Assembly (NCBI GenBank): GCA_016722655.1
Contig: JADKIR010000005.1
Coordinates: 620,001 to 684,000, forward strand
DNA: 64,000 nucleotides
Reading direction: 5' to 3'
Source: Cytophagaceae bacterium
GTDB taxonomy: Bacteria > Bacteroidota > Bacteroidia > Cytophagales > Spirosomataceae
Translations under genes and position numbers: made by a program
Shown: positions 16,852 to 26,317 of the stretch, one piece after another
Position numbering within the stretch: position 1 is the stretch's first letter
How the letters are laid out: every line of letters starts with the position of its first letter
Notes under the pieces: model-generated
Told to the model about the DNA's origin: nothing
Database searches by the model: none
The model's input: only the letters and a program-made list of their open reading frames with translations

Positions 16852-18147
16852 TCAAATATGTATTGAACCCGAAATAATTGCCATAATTGTCATTACTATT
16901 GTGGTTCCCCAAGCCCACCAAAACGTATGCCTTTGATGCTCACCCAAATCTACTTCTGACAAGCCAATCAATAAAAACGTAGATGCTGTGAGCGGGCTGA
17001 TTGGGAATCCTACAGTCATCTGGCCCAAAAGTGCAGCCCTACCTATTTCGAGCTGGTCAATTCCAAACTGACTAGCTGTTTGACCCAAAATGGGAACTAC
17101 CCCAAAATAATAGGCATCAGGTGTAAAAAGTATGCTGGCAGGTAAACTCGTAATGGCAGTAAGTACTGGCAGCCAGTTGGCATGTTGTTGAGGAATCAAA
17201 CTTACCAACGAACCAGCCATGGCTTCAATCATTTTTGAACCGGTTAAGATTCCGGAAAAAATACCGGCAGCGAAAATCATACTCGAAACCATGAAAATAT
17301 TGGTTCCATGTCCTTTTAGTACTTTTGTTTGGTCAGAAAGTTTCGGATAATTGATTAACAAGGCCAACATACTGAAAACCACAAATATTACAGGTGCAGG
17401 AACCCACCCCATGGTGAGTGAAATTATCAAAAAAATGGTTAAAAGGGCATTGAATACAATCAATTTAGGTCTTTTCAATCCTTGCTGTTCCTGACTAAGG
17501 TTTTTGGAATGATTATAATCCAAATCAATCACGCCAAGTCTGTTTCTTTCTTTTTTTCCCAAATAATAAGCCACAAACAAAACCCAGGCAACACCTGCAA
17601 TTATCGAAGGAATATTTGGATTGAAAATATGCATAGCATCTGATTTCATCACGGAAATGGCTCTTGCTGAGGTACCTGACCATGGCACCAGGTGCATAGG
17701 CCCTACACTTAAAGCGACAATACTTGAAAGTACAAGACGATTGATTTTCAGTCTTTTATATATAGGCAAAAATGCGGAAATGACAATCATAAAGGTGGCA
17801 GTACCGTCACCGTCAAGATGGACAACCATGGTTAATATGGCGGTTCCAATAACCACTTTCAATGGATCACCTTTTACAGACTTTATGATAAATGCAATGA
17901 CAGGATCAAAAAGCCCGGCATCTAACATGGTAGCAAAATACAAAACAGCAAACATCAACAAAATGCCCGTGGGAGCTACCTGTTTGATTCCGGCTATGGC
18001 AAAATCGCCTAATTCTTTCGGTGAAAAACCAGCCAAAAACCCAAAAAGAATGGGCGTGAGAACTAATGCCGTCATGACAGACATTTTTTTGGTCATAATC
18101 AGCACCAAAAAGACCAGAATGGTGCCAAAGCCCAATAAAGCCAGCAT
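16852..18147 (-). CDS. CitMHS-family divalent-metal:carboxylate (citrate-type) transporter
   Basis: A 431-residue polytopic protein with about 11-12 hydrophobic segments. The sequence has CitMHS features such as HLDGDGTATFMIVISAFLPIY, MHLVPWSGTSARA, and a matching C-terminal repeat SLPASILFTPDAYYFGVVPI. Family members import metal-citrate or other di- and tricarboxylates with protons. It is the first gene of the operon, ending 2 bp before the AtuA-like start (TGA-TA-ATG). The physiological substrate is probably the acid metabolised by the downstream genes rather than necessarily citrate. Confidence 0.85.
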   Translation of the reverse strand: MLALLGFGTILVFLVLIMTKKMSVMTALVLTPILFGFLAGFSPKELGDFAIAGIKQVAPTGILLMFAVLYFATMLDAGLFDPVIAFIIKSVKGDPLKVVIGTAILTMVVHLDGDGTATFMIVISAFLPIYKRLKINRLVLSSIVALSVGPMHLVPWSGTSARAISVMKSDAMHIFNPNIPSIIAGVAWVLFVAYYLGKKERNRLGVIDLDYNHSKNLSQEQQGLKRPKLIVFNALLTIFLIISLTMGWVPAPVIFVVFSMLALLINYPKLSDQTKVLKGHGTNIFMVSSMIFAAGIFSGILTGSKMIEAMAGSLVSLIPQQHANWLPVLTAITSLPASILFTPDAYYFGVVPILGQTASQFGIDQLEIGRAALLGQMTVGFPISPLTASTFLLIGLSEVDLGEHQRHTFWWAWGTTIVMTIMAIISGSIHI

Positions 18148-18304
18148 ATTGAAAATGTTAAGGTTGAATTCCGAAAAACTATAAATCTTTCGCTGCCCCT
18201 AAATTATTGAATAAGTTTGGGATTATTGTATCGGGAGGATAAAATAAGTGAAATTATAAATTTAAATAAATATTTGACAGAGGAATTTTTAAAAAAGCAT
18301 CTTT

Positions 18305-18601
18305 TTAGAACTTTATTTTATCGGGATCCTTTCTATTGGCAAATACCCTTAGGATGAAGACTTTTTTGTCTTCCTCTGTGTAAAAAATTGAATTATGTTT
18401 TGAAATCACACATTTCCGAATCCCAAACTCACGATTTATAAGCGGAAAAGTTTTAGGATTTTTACTAATTTGAAATATTAAATGGTCTATTTTGTCTAGG
18501 AAATCACTAACAATCTGTTGATTCCATTGGTATTGTATAAATTCAATAATTTCGTTAAAATCCTTTTTTGAATCATCTGACCAATAAACTTCTTTAGTCA
18601 T
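18305..18601 (-). CDS. Type II toxin of the ParE/RelE superfamily
   Basis: A 98-residue protein with the ParE/RelE fold pattern: YWSDDSKKDFNEIIEFIQ at the start, a helical hairpin, then FPLINREFGIRKCVISKHNSIFY and a final strand FILRVFANRKDPDKI. Its ATG overlaps the antitoxin stop by 8 bp (ATGACTAA), so translation is coupled. The target (gyrase or ribosome-bound mRNA) cannot be decided from sequence. Confidence 0.85.
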   Translation of the reverse strand: MTKEVYWSDDSKKDFNEIIEFIQYQWNQQIVSDFLDKIDHLIFQISKNPKTFPLINREFGIRKCVISKHNSIFYTEEDKKVFILRVFANRKDPDKIKF

Positions 18602-18854
18602 TTTTAATCTTTTGCCTGAATTGTTTCATTACTTCGGTATGAATAGTCCCATTATTTTTTTGAATGCTATATTTTGCCTGCAAAAGGCCTTCTTTTTGTA
18701 TATCTGACATACTATTCCATTCTGCTTCTTCATCACTACTACTATGAACGTAGTTCTTTATCAGTCCAGAAATTTCATTTAACTGGTCTAATTTAAGATT
18801 TTCGATTATTCGATACAAGTCAACTTTTAACTCTGTAGCTGTCATTTTTAACAA
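18594..18854 (-). CDS. Antitoxin partner of the ParE/RelE-type toxin
   Basis: An 86-residue acidic helical protein directly upstream of and overlapping the toxin. No ribbon-helix-helix or HTH motif is obvious. It resembles the short Bacteroidota antitoxins that start MTATELKVDLYRIIENL. Assignment rests on position, size and the coupled overlap. Confidence 0.75.
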   Translation of the reverse strand: MLKMTATELKVDLYRIIENLKLDQLNEISGLIKNYVHSSSDEEAEWNSMSDIQKEGLLQAKYSIQKNNGTIHTEVMKQFRQKIKND

Positions 18855-18941
18855 TATTTCGGAATGAAATTATAAAAAACTGTTAAAATATTTAATCCCA
18901 GGACACATTTTTTTGATTTTTAATCTAAAAAAAATCACAAC

Positions 18942-20966
18942 TCACACCCCCACTCCCATTTTTTCCTTAATCTCTTTCATCTCATCACGGAAACGGGCGG
19001 CTTGCAGGAAGTCAAACTCTGAGGCGGCTTTTTCCATTTTCTTTTTGGTTTCTTCTAACAGAGCCTGAAGTTGCGGTTTGGTCATGTAACCAATGATTGG
19101 ATCAGCAGCAATGCTTACCCGGTCAGGTTCAACATAATAACCTTTAGTACTTGGTTTGAAGTCGGCAATAGATGTCTGCTCCATGATCGCTTCCTTACTT
19201 TTCAAAATCGTAGTTGGAGTTATGCCATGTTTTTCATTGTATTCCATCTGTATCATCCGGCGACGGTTGGTTTCGTCAATGGCCTTGCTCATAGAACCTG
19301 TGATGCGGTCGGCATACATGATTACTTTACCGTTGGAGTTACGTGCTGCACGACCAATGGTCTGTATCAATGAACGAATATCTCTAAGAAAACCCTCTTT
19401 GTCGGCATCCATAATGGCTACAAGAGAAACTTCAGGCAAATCGAGGCCTTCCCGCAGTAAGTTCACACCAACCAAAACATCAATTACTCCCAATCTCAAT
19501 TCTCTCAATATTTCCACCCTTTCCATGGTTTTCACCTCCGAGTGTATGTAGCGTCCTTTTATTCCTACCCTATCCAAATATTTGCTGAGTTCTTCAGCCA
19601 TGCGTTTGGTTAAAGTGGTAACCAAAACCCTTTCATCTTTTTTTATTCGGTCGTTGATTTCTTCGAGTAAATCATCAATTTGGTTCAAACTTGGCCTCAC
19701 ATCAATTTCCGGGTCAAGTAATCCTGTTGGCCGGATAATCTGCTCTACTACAACACCGCCACTGAGATTGAGCTCATAATCGGCAGGTGTGGCACTTACG
19801 AAAATGGTCTGTGGAACAAGATTTTCGAATTCCTGAAACGTCAATGGGCGGTTGTCTAAAGCAGAAGGCAGTCGGAAACCATATTCAACAAGTGAGGTTT
19901 TACGAGAACGGTCACCTCCATACATGGCACGTATCTGAGGCATACTCACGTGACTTTCATCTACAATGAGCAGGAAATCATCCTGAAAATAATCTAACAG
20001 GCAAAATGGACGATCACCGGGTTTTCTTTTATCAAAATATCTGGAATAATTCTCAATTCCTGAACAATAACCCAGCTCCCGCATCATTTCGAGGTCAAAT
20101 TCGGTGCGTTCCTGAATCCTTTGAGCCTCCATAACCCTACCATCACTCTCAAAATATTTGATTTGGGCCACCATGTCATCCTGAATGTCTTTGATAGCAG
20201 CTTGCATTACGTCTTTTCCTGTTACAAACAAATTGGCAGGAAAGACCACAATTTTATCCTCATTCTTAACTTTCTTTCCACTATGAGGCTCAATCATTTG
20301 AATTTCCTCAATATCATCTCCCCAAAAAATTACCCTATAAGCAAAGTCAGCATATCCGGGAAAAATATCGACCGTATCGCCTTTTACACGAAAAGTCCCT
20401 CTCGAAAACTCAATTTCGGTACGGGAATATAAAATCTGAACCAGAGAATAAAGGAATTTATTTCGGGTGATATTATCGCCTACATTTACTTTTACGATAC
20501 TGTCTCTGAACTCATTGGGATTCCCCGCACCATAAATACATGATACAGAAGCCACTACAATAATATCTCTACGACCAGACATCAAAGAAGACACTGTACT
20601 TAACCTGAGTTTTTCAATTTCCTGATTGATCATCAGGTCTTTTTCTATATAAGTATTGGTTGACGCAATAAAGGCTTCGGGCTGATAATAATCGTAATAA
20701 GAGATAAAATATTCAACAGCATTATCAGGAAAAAACTGCTTAAATTCGCCATAAAGCTGTGCAGCCAAAGTTTTATTATGACTTAAAATAAGAACTGGCT
20801 TATCGACCTCAGCAATTACATTAGCGATGGTAAATGTCTTTCCACTACCTGTCACCCCCAGAAGTACTGAAGCTTTTTCACCTGAATTTATGGAATGAAT
20901 CAACTGCTCGATAGCTTGAGGTTGGTCCCCGGTTGGTTGAAAAAGAGAAGTAAGCCTATATTCCAT
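18942..20966 (-). CDS. uvrB: Excinuclease ABC subunit UvrB
   Basis: A 674-residue nucleotide-excision-repair helicase. Walker A is GVTGSGKT (37-44). The beta-hairpin region is SYYDYYQPEAFI, Walker B is LLIVDESHVSMPQI, the C-terminal helicase motifs include LLREGLDLPEVSLVAIMDADK and QTIGRAARN, and the terminal UVR domain (EFDFLQAARFRDEMKEIK) contacts UvrC. Length is normal. A TATATTTG box on the minus strand (20982-20989) is a plausible -7 element. Confidence 0.97.
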   Translation of the reverse strand: MEYRLTSLFQPTGDQPQAIEQLIHSINSGEKASVLLGVTGSGKTFTIANVIAEVDKPVLILSHNKTLAAQLYGEFKQFFPDNAVEYFISYYDYYQPEAFIASTNTYIEKDLMINQEIEKLRLSTVSSLMSGRRDIIVVASVSCIYGAGNPNEFRDSIVKVNVGDNITRNKFLYSLVQILYSRTEIEFSRGTFRVKGDTVDIFPGYADFAYRVIFWGDDIEEIQMIEPHSGKKVKNEDKIVVFPANLFVTGKDVMQAAIKDIQDDMVAQIKYFESDGRVMEAQRIQERTEFDLEMMRELGYCSGIENYSRYFDKRKPGDRPFCLLDYFQDDFLLIVDESHVSMPQIRAMYGGDRSRKTSLVEYGFRLPSALDNRPLTFQEFENLVPQTIFVSATPADYELNLSGGVVVEQIIRPTGLLDPEIDVRPSLNQIDDLLEEINDRIKKDERVLVTTLTKRMAEELSKYLDRVGIKGRYIHSEVKTMERVEILRELRLGVIDVLVGVNLLREGLDLPEVSLVAIMDADKEGFLRDIRSLIQTIGRAARNSNGKVIMYADRITGSMSKAIDETNRRRMIQMEYNEKHGITPTTILKSKEAIMEQTSIADFKPSTKGYYVEPDRVSIAADPIIGYMTKPQLQALLEETKKKMEKAASEFDFLQAARFRDEMKEIKEKMGVGV

Positions 20967-21046
20967 AATTCAAATTTTGCCCAAATATAAAGAAAAAACA
21001 GGTTTTTGGAGGTTTGAGTTCTGATTGCTAAATAGTTTGGCTAAAG

Positions 21047-23338
21047 CTATTTGTTTTTGTTCTTCGGTTTATTTGAAGTCATAAAAAACTGAATTTTGCC
21101 TCCGCCACTTATATCAGAATGTTTGATTCTCAAATTATTTACCGGCTGGCCATTAAAAAGTATTTTTTGAATATAAACATTTTTCTCACCTGGATTTACA
21201 CTTTCTATCGAAAAAGTTTTTCCATTTTCAAGGTTGATTTTTGCCTCATGTACCAGCGGACTTCCAATCCAATACTCATCTGAACCCGGTGAAACAGGAT
21301 AAAAACCCAAACTGCTAAACAAGTACCAGGCACTCATTTGACCACAATCATCATTGCCGCGAAGTCCGTCTGGGCCATTGGCATATTGATTACTTAGAAT
21401 CATCCTGATGGTTTCCTGAGTTTTCCATGGTTTTGAGGTAATGTTGTACAAATAAGCCACATGATGTGCAGGCTCATTTCCATGCACATAGTTCCCGATT
21501 ATCCCTTCCCTGGTAATATCTTCAGTATTTGCAAAAAACTCATCAGGTAAATGCATCGTAAAAAGTGAATCCAAATATCTCGAAAACCGGGCCTCTCCTC
21601 CCATTGTTTTCATTAATCCTTCCGGGTTATGAGGAACATACAAACTGTAATTCCATGCGTTTCCTTCAATAAAACCCTGACCATGAGTCTCCAACACATC
21701 AAATTTTTGTCTGAAATTTCCGTCAGCCAATTTTGGTCTCATAAAACCCAATCTGGAATCATACACATTTTTCCAGTTTTCTGAACGTTTCTGAAATTCC
21801 TCAAAAATCACATTATTTCCTAAATATTTCGCCAATTGAGCTATACACCAATCATCGTATGCATATTCAAGTGTATTAGAAACCGAAGTGCTATTTATAT
21901 CGGAAGGAACATATCCCATATCCATGTAATCACCAATTCCTTCGTATTTTCTTTGCCGGGCGGTATTTACACAGGCAGCGAGTGCCTCGTTTGCATCTCC
22001 TTTATATACTCCTTTCAAAATGGCATCAGCCACCACAGAAACACTATGGTAGCCACTCATGCACCAGTTATCATTGGCATAATGTGACCAAATCGGAAGC
22101 ATTTTCAGAGCACTTTGATAGTAGTGCTCCATCATACTTTTAACCATATCGGCATTTCGGGATGGATTTACAATGTTGAGATAGGGATGGAAAGCCCGAA
22201 AAGTATCCCAGAGCGAAAACGATGAATAATTGGTATATCCTGAAGCCTGATGAATTTCGTGGTCCAATCCTTTATATTTTCCATCTACATCCATATAAAC
22301 TGTTGGCATCAATGCAGCGTGATACATGGCTGTATAAAAATTGATCAAATCTTTTTCAGAAGGCAATTTAACATCAATTTTACTCAATTCTTTTTCCCAT
22401 AAATTCTGACCATCTGTCTTAGTTTTTTCAAAATTCCAATGTGGGATTTCTGCATTTAAATTTGCCGAAGCACCCGACATATTCACCGGCGATAAGGCCA
22501 CTTTTGCCATTACTTTTTCACCGGCTTCCACATCAAAATCAAAATGCATTCTTAGTTGCCTTCCTGCCAGATCAGGGAAGTTTTCCTGTTGATTAAATTT
22601 CCTCCAAAAACCTCGGTAAACTTGCTGACTTTCGTAATTATTACTTCCGTAAGACTTAAAAGGCTTCGAAAAAGTCATAGTAAAATAAACTGTGCGGGTT
22701 CTTGCCCAGCCTGTAGTTTGGCGGTAACCTGTCAAAGTGCTGTCATTGATCACCCTTACGACCGTCCATACATTTTTATCTTCATAATTGTAAATTCCGG
22801 AAGTCAAATCCAGAATAATATGAGCTTCCTCCTTTTTGGGAAAAGTATAGTGATGAAAACCAACCCTTGTGCTGGTGGTCATTTCGGCTAAAATATTGTC
22901 ATCTTCCAGCAGCACTTTATAATAATTGGGCTCTGCCACTTCATTTTTGTGACTAAATCTTGACCGAAAGCCATTTTCAGGCTTATCGGCTGTTCCGGGA
23001 TTCATCAATAGTTTCCCGGTTATTGGCATCACCAAAATATCTCCTAAATCTGAATGTCCGGTACCACTGAAGTGCGAGTGACTAAAACCGACGATGGTGG
23101 GGTCCTGATACCGGTAACCGGCACAAAAAGTATAGACTTCGGGATTATATTTTCCATTTAACTCATAAGAAACGGTATCAGTATCGGGGCTCAATTGTAC
23201 AGCTCCAAAAGGAACAGTTGCTCCCGGAAAAGTGTGCCCCATTTTAGCCGTTCCAATAAATGGGTCAACATAGTTGATTTTATTTTGAGGAAAAGCCAGG
23301 TAAGAGACTAATAATAAGCCGAATAATATTTTCTTCAT
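21047..23338 (-). CDS. Glycoside hydrolase family 92 alpha-mannosidase
   Basis: 763 residues with a signal peptide (MKKILFGLLLVSYLAFPQ) followed by NYVDPFIGTAKMGHTFPGA, the usual GH92 start. Further family blocks are SLWDTFRAFHPY, FIEGNAWNYSLYVPHN, GNEPAHHVAYLYN (containing the catalytic acid) and DDCGQMSAWYLFSSLGFYPV. These are calcium-dependent inverting exo-alpha-mannosidases, mostly alpha-1,2, acting on N-glycans or yeast mannan in the periplasm or at the surface. It is a lone gene with no SusCD neighbours. Confidence 0.93.
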   Translation of the reverse strand: MKKILFGLLLVSYLAFPQNKINYVDPFIGTAKMGHTFPGATVPFGAVQLSPDTDTVSYELNGKYNPEVYTFCAGYRYQDPTIVGFSHSHFSGTGHSDLGDILVMPITGKLLMNPGTADKPENGFRSRFSHKNEVAEPNYYKVLLEDDNILAEMTTSTRVGFHHYTFPKKEEAHIILDLTSGIYNYEDKNVWTVVRVINDSTLTGYRQTTGWARTRTVYFTMTFSKPFKSYGSNNYESQQVYRGFWRKFNQQENFPDLAGRQLRMHFDFDVEAGEKVMAKVALSPVNMSGASANLNAEIPHWNFEKTKTDGQNLWEKELSKIDVKLPSEKDLINFYTAMYHAALMPTVYMDVDGKYKGLDHEIHQASGYTNYSSFSLWDTFRAFHPYLNIVNPSRNADMVKSMMEHYYQSALKMLPIWSHYANDNWCMSGYHSVSVVADAILKGVYKGDANEALAACVNTARQRKYEGIGDYMDMGYVPSDINSTSVSNTLEYAYDDWCIAQLAKYLGNNVIFEEFQKRSENWKNVYDSRLGFMRPKLADGNFRQKFDVLETHGQGFIEGNAWNYSLYVPHNPEGLMKTMGGEARFSRYLDSLFTMHLPDEFFANTEDITREGIIGNYVHGNEPAHHVAYLYNITSKPWKTQETIRMILSNQYANGPDGLRGNDDCGQMSAWYLFSSLGFYPVSPGSDEYWIGSPLVHEAKINLENGKTFSIESVNPGEKNVYIQKILFNGQPVNNLRIKHSDISGGGKIQFFMTSNKPKNKNK

Positions 23339-23544
23339 TAAAAAGCAGTTTTTAAAAGATAAAAATAGCTCATAATTTTATATTCGAGACCGTTTTTCAA
23401 TTGGAATAACAAATAAAATAATAAACCTTTTAGAATTATTTGCTTAATTTTGATTTGTTAAATAAAAGAAATTTTCAAAGGGTTAAATTGAAATTTTTCC
23501 TTTTGTTTTTCGTTAGTATTTTATCAAAAAAACAACAAATTATT

Positions 23545-24270
23545 ATGAAAAAGACCACTACAATTCTCTCTCTGATTCTTTTTTTGAGCATAAATCTGAT
23601 GGCTCAGGAACAAAAACGTACCAAAATCTTCAAATATCATCCTTTCAGTCTGATAACCGGATCATTTAATCTGAGTCAGGAGATTTTTAATAAGGAAAAT
23701 ACCAAAAGTACAGTTATTGGTCTGGGGATCAGGTATGTAAATAAAGAATCAGACAATAATTATTACGGAAGCAGCACTACCTATGAGCAATTTAATAAGT
23801 GGCAGGGGGCTTCGGTTTGGGTTGACAGAAGGTTTTATGTTCCTGCTTTTCAGTCCGGTGAAAAATATGGTTTTAATAATGAAAAAGTAAAATTTGGAGT
23901 GTATCTGGCACCTGGGTTAAAACTTGATTATAATTACAACAACTACGATAACGGTTATTATTCAATGAATTACAACCAGGCCGGCCAAGCCATTGATCCC
24001 GTTTTGTATATTAACAATGGCAAAACCAGCTATCTTTCGGCATTTCCAAATGTAAACATAGGCATGCAGTTTACACTGTTTCAAAATATGTATATCGACA
24101 CTTTCATCGGCGGTGGTGTGAAGTTTATTTCAAAAAATATCATCGCAGACAATAGCCCTCAGGGTGGTAATTACGGTTATTCTTACGTGACCACCGATGC
24201 AATTGAAACTTTTGTAATCAGAGAAGGAGTAAGACCAAATTTTGGTTTTTCTTTAGGAATAAACCTTTAA
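23545..24270 (+). CDS. Secreted or outer-membrane beta-rich protein of unknown function
   Basis: 241 residues from the ATG at 23545, chosen because it begins a clean signal peptide (MKKTTTILSLILFLSINLMAQ). The longer frame from 23440 adds an unlikely 35-residue hydrophobic leader. The mature part alternates hydrophobic and Tyr/Asn-rich strands and ends FGFSLGINL, an outer-membrane-barrel-like terminus. Probably a small barrel protein; no family assigned. Confidence 0.7.
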   Translation: MKKTTTILSLILFLSINLMAQEQKRTKIFKYHPFSLITGSFNLSQEIFNKENTKSTVIGLGIRYVNKESDNNYYGSSTTYEQFNKWQGASVWVDRRFYVPAFQSGEKYGFNNEKVKFGVYLAPGLKLDYNYNNYDNGYYSMNYNQAGQAIDPVLYINNGKTSYLSAFPNVNIGMQFTLFQNMYIDTFIGGGVKFISKNIIADNSPQGGNYGYSYVTTDAIETFVIREGVRPNFGFSLGINL

Positions 24271-24321
24271 TCGAGGCAAATTTTTAATTTAATTTGGGGT
24301 ATGAAATAATTCTGCTCCAAA

Positions 24322-24888
24322 TTGATTTATTTAAAACGATTCTCGCATTTCTGGCTTAACCAAACCAGCCCAAGAAACCTTTTTTTAGCGTTTGCGGCTC
24401 AGTTGATAATTGGCATGTTTATTTTGCCAAAGTCATATTCTTTGCTTGATGCTTCCGGTACAATGCCGGCTTTAGAGTTTCGGTTTGGATTTAAGTCTGA
24501 ACTTGTTACCCAATATTTAAATTTTCTGGGCACAAAAGGAAGAAATATTTATCTGATAATCAACCTCCTGATAGACAGTATTTATGCTATTATCTACAGT
24601 ATTTCATTTAGTTTGATATTAAGCTATTTTCTGAAATTATCATTTTCACAAAATCACTATTTCAGATTATTCAATCTTTTCCCATTTGTGGTTGGACTCT
24701 TTGATTTATTTGAAAATTTGGGGATTTCCTGGATGATAATTTCTTTTCCAGACATTAATCAAGCACTGGTAAAAATTAGCTCTTATTGCAGTTTAACAAA
24801 GTGGGGAGCTACACTTTACAACATCATTTTATTATTTATCGCCCTTTTCGCCTGGGCTTTTAGTCGAATCAAGATTTTCAGAAGATAG
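24322..24888 (+). CDS. Integral membrane protein of unknown function
   Basis: About 188 residues, probably initiating at TTG 24322. An ATG at 24301 opens only ATG-AAA-TAA in another frame. Four hydrophobic segments are evident, around residues 20-37, 75-105, 117-138 and 160-180. No motif is recognised. It ends 2 bp from the convergent dprA stop. Confidence 0.6.
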   Translation: MIYLKRFSHFWLNQTSPRNLFLAFAAQLIIGMFILPKSYSLLDASGTMPALEFRFGFKSELVTQYLNFLGTKGRNIYLIINLLIDSIYAIIYSISFSLILSYFLKLSFSQNHYFRLFNLFPFVVGLFDLFENLGISWMIISFPDINQALVKISSYCSLTKWGATLYNIILLFIALFAWAFSRIKIFRR

Positions 24889-24890
24889 AT

Positions 24891-26003
24891 TTATTTTAAA
24901 CCAAATTTTTTCCCCGGACTTTGTTTTACCAAATCCTGAAACTCAAGATTTAATAATATTGAGGCAAGTTTATTTAAAGAAATTCCGGTTTGCCAGCTTA
25001 TTTCATCAATCAGCATATCGCCATTGTGCATGAGCTTACTTAAAACCGCACTTTCTTCCTGAGAAAAATGAGACAAGTCAATTTCAGTTTTTAGATTTTT
25101 ACCAGAAAATGAGCTCAAATCTTCATCCCATTTCATCCAACTAACAAAGTCCTCCACATTTGTAAAAATCTGGGCTTTATTGTTGGAAACCAAATAGTTT
25201 GGACCTTCAGAATGTTTTTGAAAAATGCCCCCGGGAATAGCAAACACTTCCCTGTTGTAATTATTGGCGTATTCGGCAGTGACCATCGAGCCACCTTTCC
25301 TGCCAGATTCTACCACAATTACGGCATCAGCCAGCCCGGCAATGATCCGATTTCTGGCAACAAAAAACTGGGGCATGGTACGAGTATTGAGGGGTTGTTC
25401 AGAGATCAAAAGTCCTGACTCTTCCATTTCTTTCGCTACTTTCAGATGGCTTTTGGGATAAACATCATCCAGACTATTGGCCAAAACACCCACAGTGGAG
25501 AGTCCATTTTTCAATGCGGCTTTGTGAGCCGCTACGTCAATTCCATAAGCCAACCCACTAACAATCTGAACATTATACTCTTTGAGTTGACTTACAATTT
25601 CCTCTGTACTTTTTTTGCCGTATTCAGTTGAATCACGTGTACCTACTATCGCCAGACTACGTGCGTAATCCAGATTCCCCTTTCCTTTAAAATATAAAAT
25701 AGCGGGAGCGTCAAAAAGATTTTTAAGTCTGGGAGGGTAATCAGGATTTTTGAAGGAAACTATTTTAACTCCAAGCTTCTCACATTGTTTTATTACCGAT
25801 TCGGCTTCTATGAGGGCTTCATCGGCTTTTTTTAATCCTTCTACAATGCTTTTACCCACATTGGGGACTTTCATGACTTTTTGTGTACCAGCTTTCAAAA
25901 CCTCTTCTGCTGAGCCAAAAGCATTTAATAAATGTTTAAAAACCACCCCTCCTACTCCTTCGATTTTACTGAGGGCAATTTCGTGTAGAATTTCGTGCTG
26001 CAT
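24891..26003 (-). CDS. dprA: DNA processing protein DprA
   Basis: 370 residues. An N-terminal helix-hairpin-helix/SAM-like region (ALSKIEGVGGVVFKHLLNAFG) is followed by the DprA Rossmann fold with SLAIVGTRDST, IVSGLAYGIDVAAHKAAL, RNRIIAGLADAVIVVE and GSMVTAEYA, and a C-terminal winged-helix (DML) domain. DprA loads RecA on incoming single-stranded DNA during natural transformation. It follows the MerR-like gene by 5 bp in a three-gene minus-strand operon. Confidence 0.94.
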   Translation of the reverse strand: MQHEILHEIALSKIEGVGGVVFKHLLNAFGSAEEVLKAGTQKVMKVPNVGKSIVEGLKKADEALIEAESVIKQCEKLGVKIVSFKNPDYPPRLKNLFDAPAILYFKGKGNLDYARSLAIVGTRDSTEYGKKSTEEIVSQLKEYNVQIVSGLAYGIDVAAHKAALKNGLSTVGVLANSLDDVYPKSHLKVAKEMEESGLLISEQPLNTRTMPQFFVARNRIIAGLADAVIVVESGRKGGSMVTAEYANNYNREVFAIPGGIFQKHSEGPNYLVSNNKAQIFTNVEDFVSWMKWDEDLSSFSGKNLKTEIDLSHFSQEESAVLSKLMHNGDMLIDEISWQTGISLNKLASILLNLEFQDLVKQSPGKKFGLK

Positions 26004-26008
26004 AGAAT

Positions 26009-26317
26009 TTATTCGATTGATTCACTGAGCCATTCAAGGCTTTTTTTTATTTCTTTTAATCTTACAATTACTTCTTTTTTATTGTCCTTTTCTATTTTTT
26101 TCTCTTTTAATTTCTCCCTTGCACCTTCCAATGTGTACCCTTCAACCTGAATCAAATTTACAATTTTTTGGAGTTTATCAAGGTCAGTATGCGAATAACG
26201 ACGATTTTTCCCCACCTTTTGTATTTTCACATTAAAGGTTTTAATGTAAAATTCCAAAGTAGGTAATGGCAAATTAAGATGGCCGGCAACTTCTTCTGTG
26301 GTAAAAAAAAGCTTCAT
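26009..26317 (-). CDS. MerR-like small DNA-binding protein
   Basis: 102 residues. The N-terminal winged helix (FFTTEEVAGHLNLPLPTLEF, then RRYSHTDLDKLQKIVNLIQVEGYTLEGAREKL) is MerR-type; the remainder is a Lys/Glu-rich helix. There is no C-terminal effector domain or metal-binding cysteine. The start overlaps the end of the upstream LRR gene (ATGA, 26314-26317). Similar small MerR proteins often precede dprA or lipoprotein-signal-peptidase genes; the regulatory target is unknown. Confidence 0.82.
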   Translation of the reverse strand: MKLFFTTEEVAGHLNLPLPTLEFYIKTFNVKIQKVGKNRRYSHTDLDKLQKIVNLIQVEGYTLEGAREKLKEKKIEKDNKKEVIVRLKEIKKSLEWLSESIE

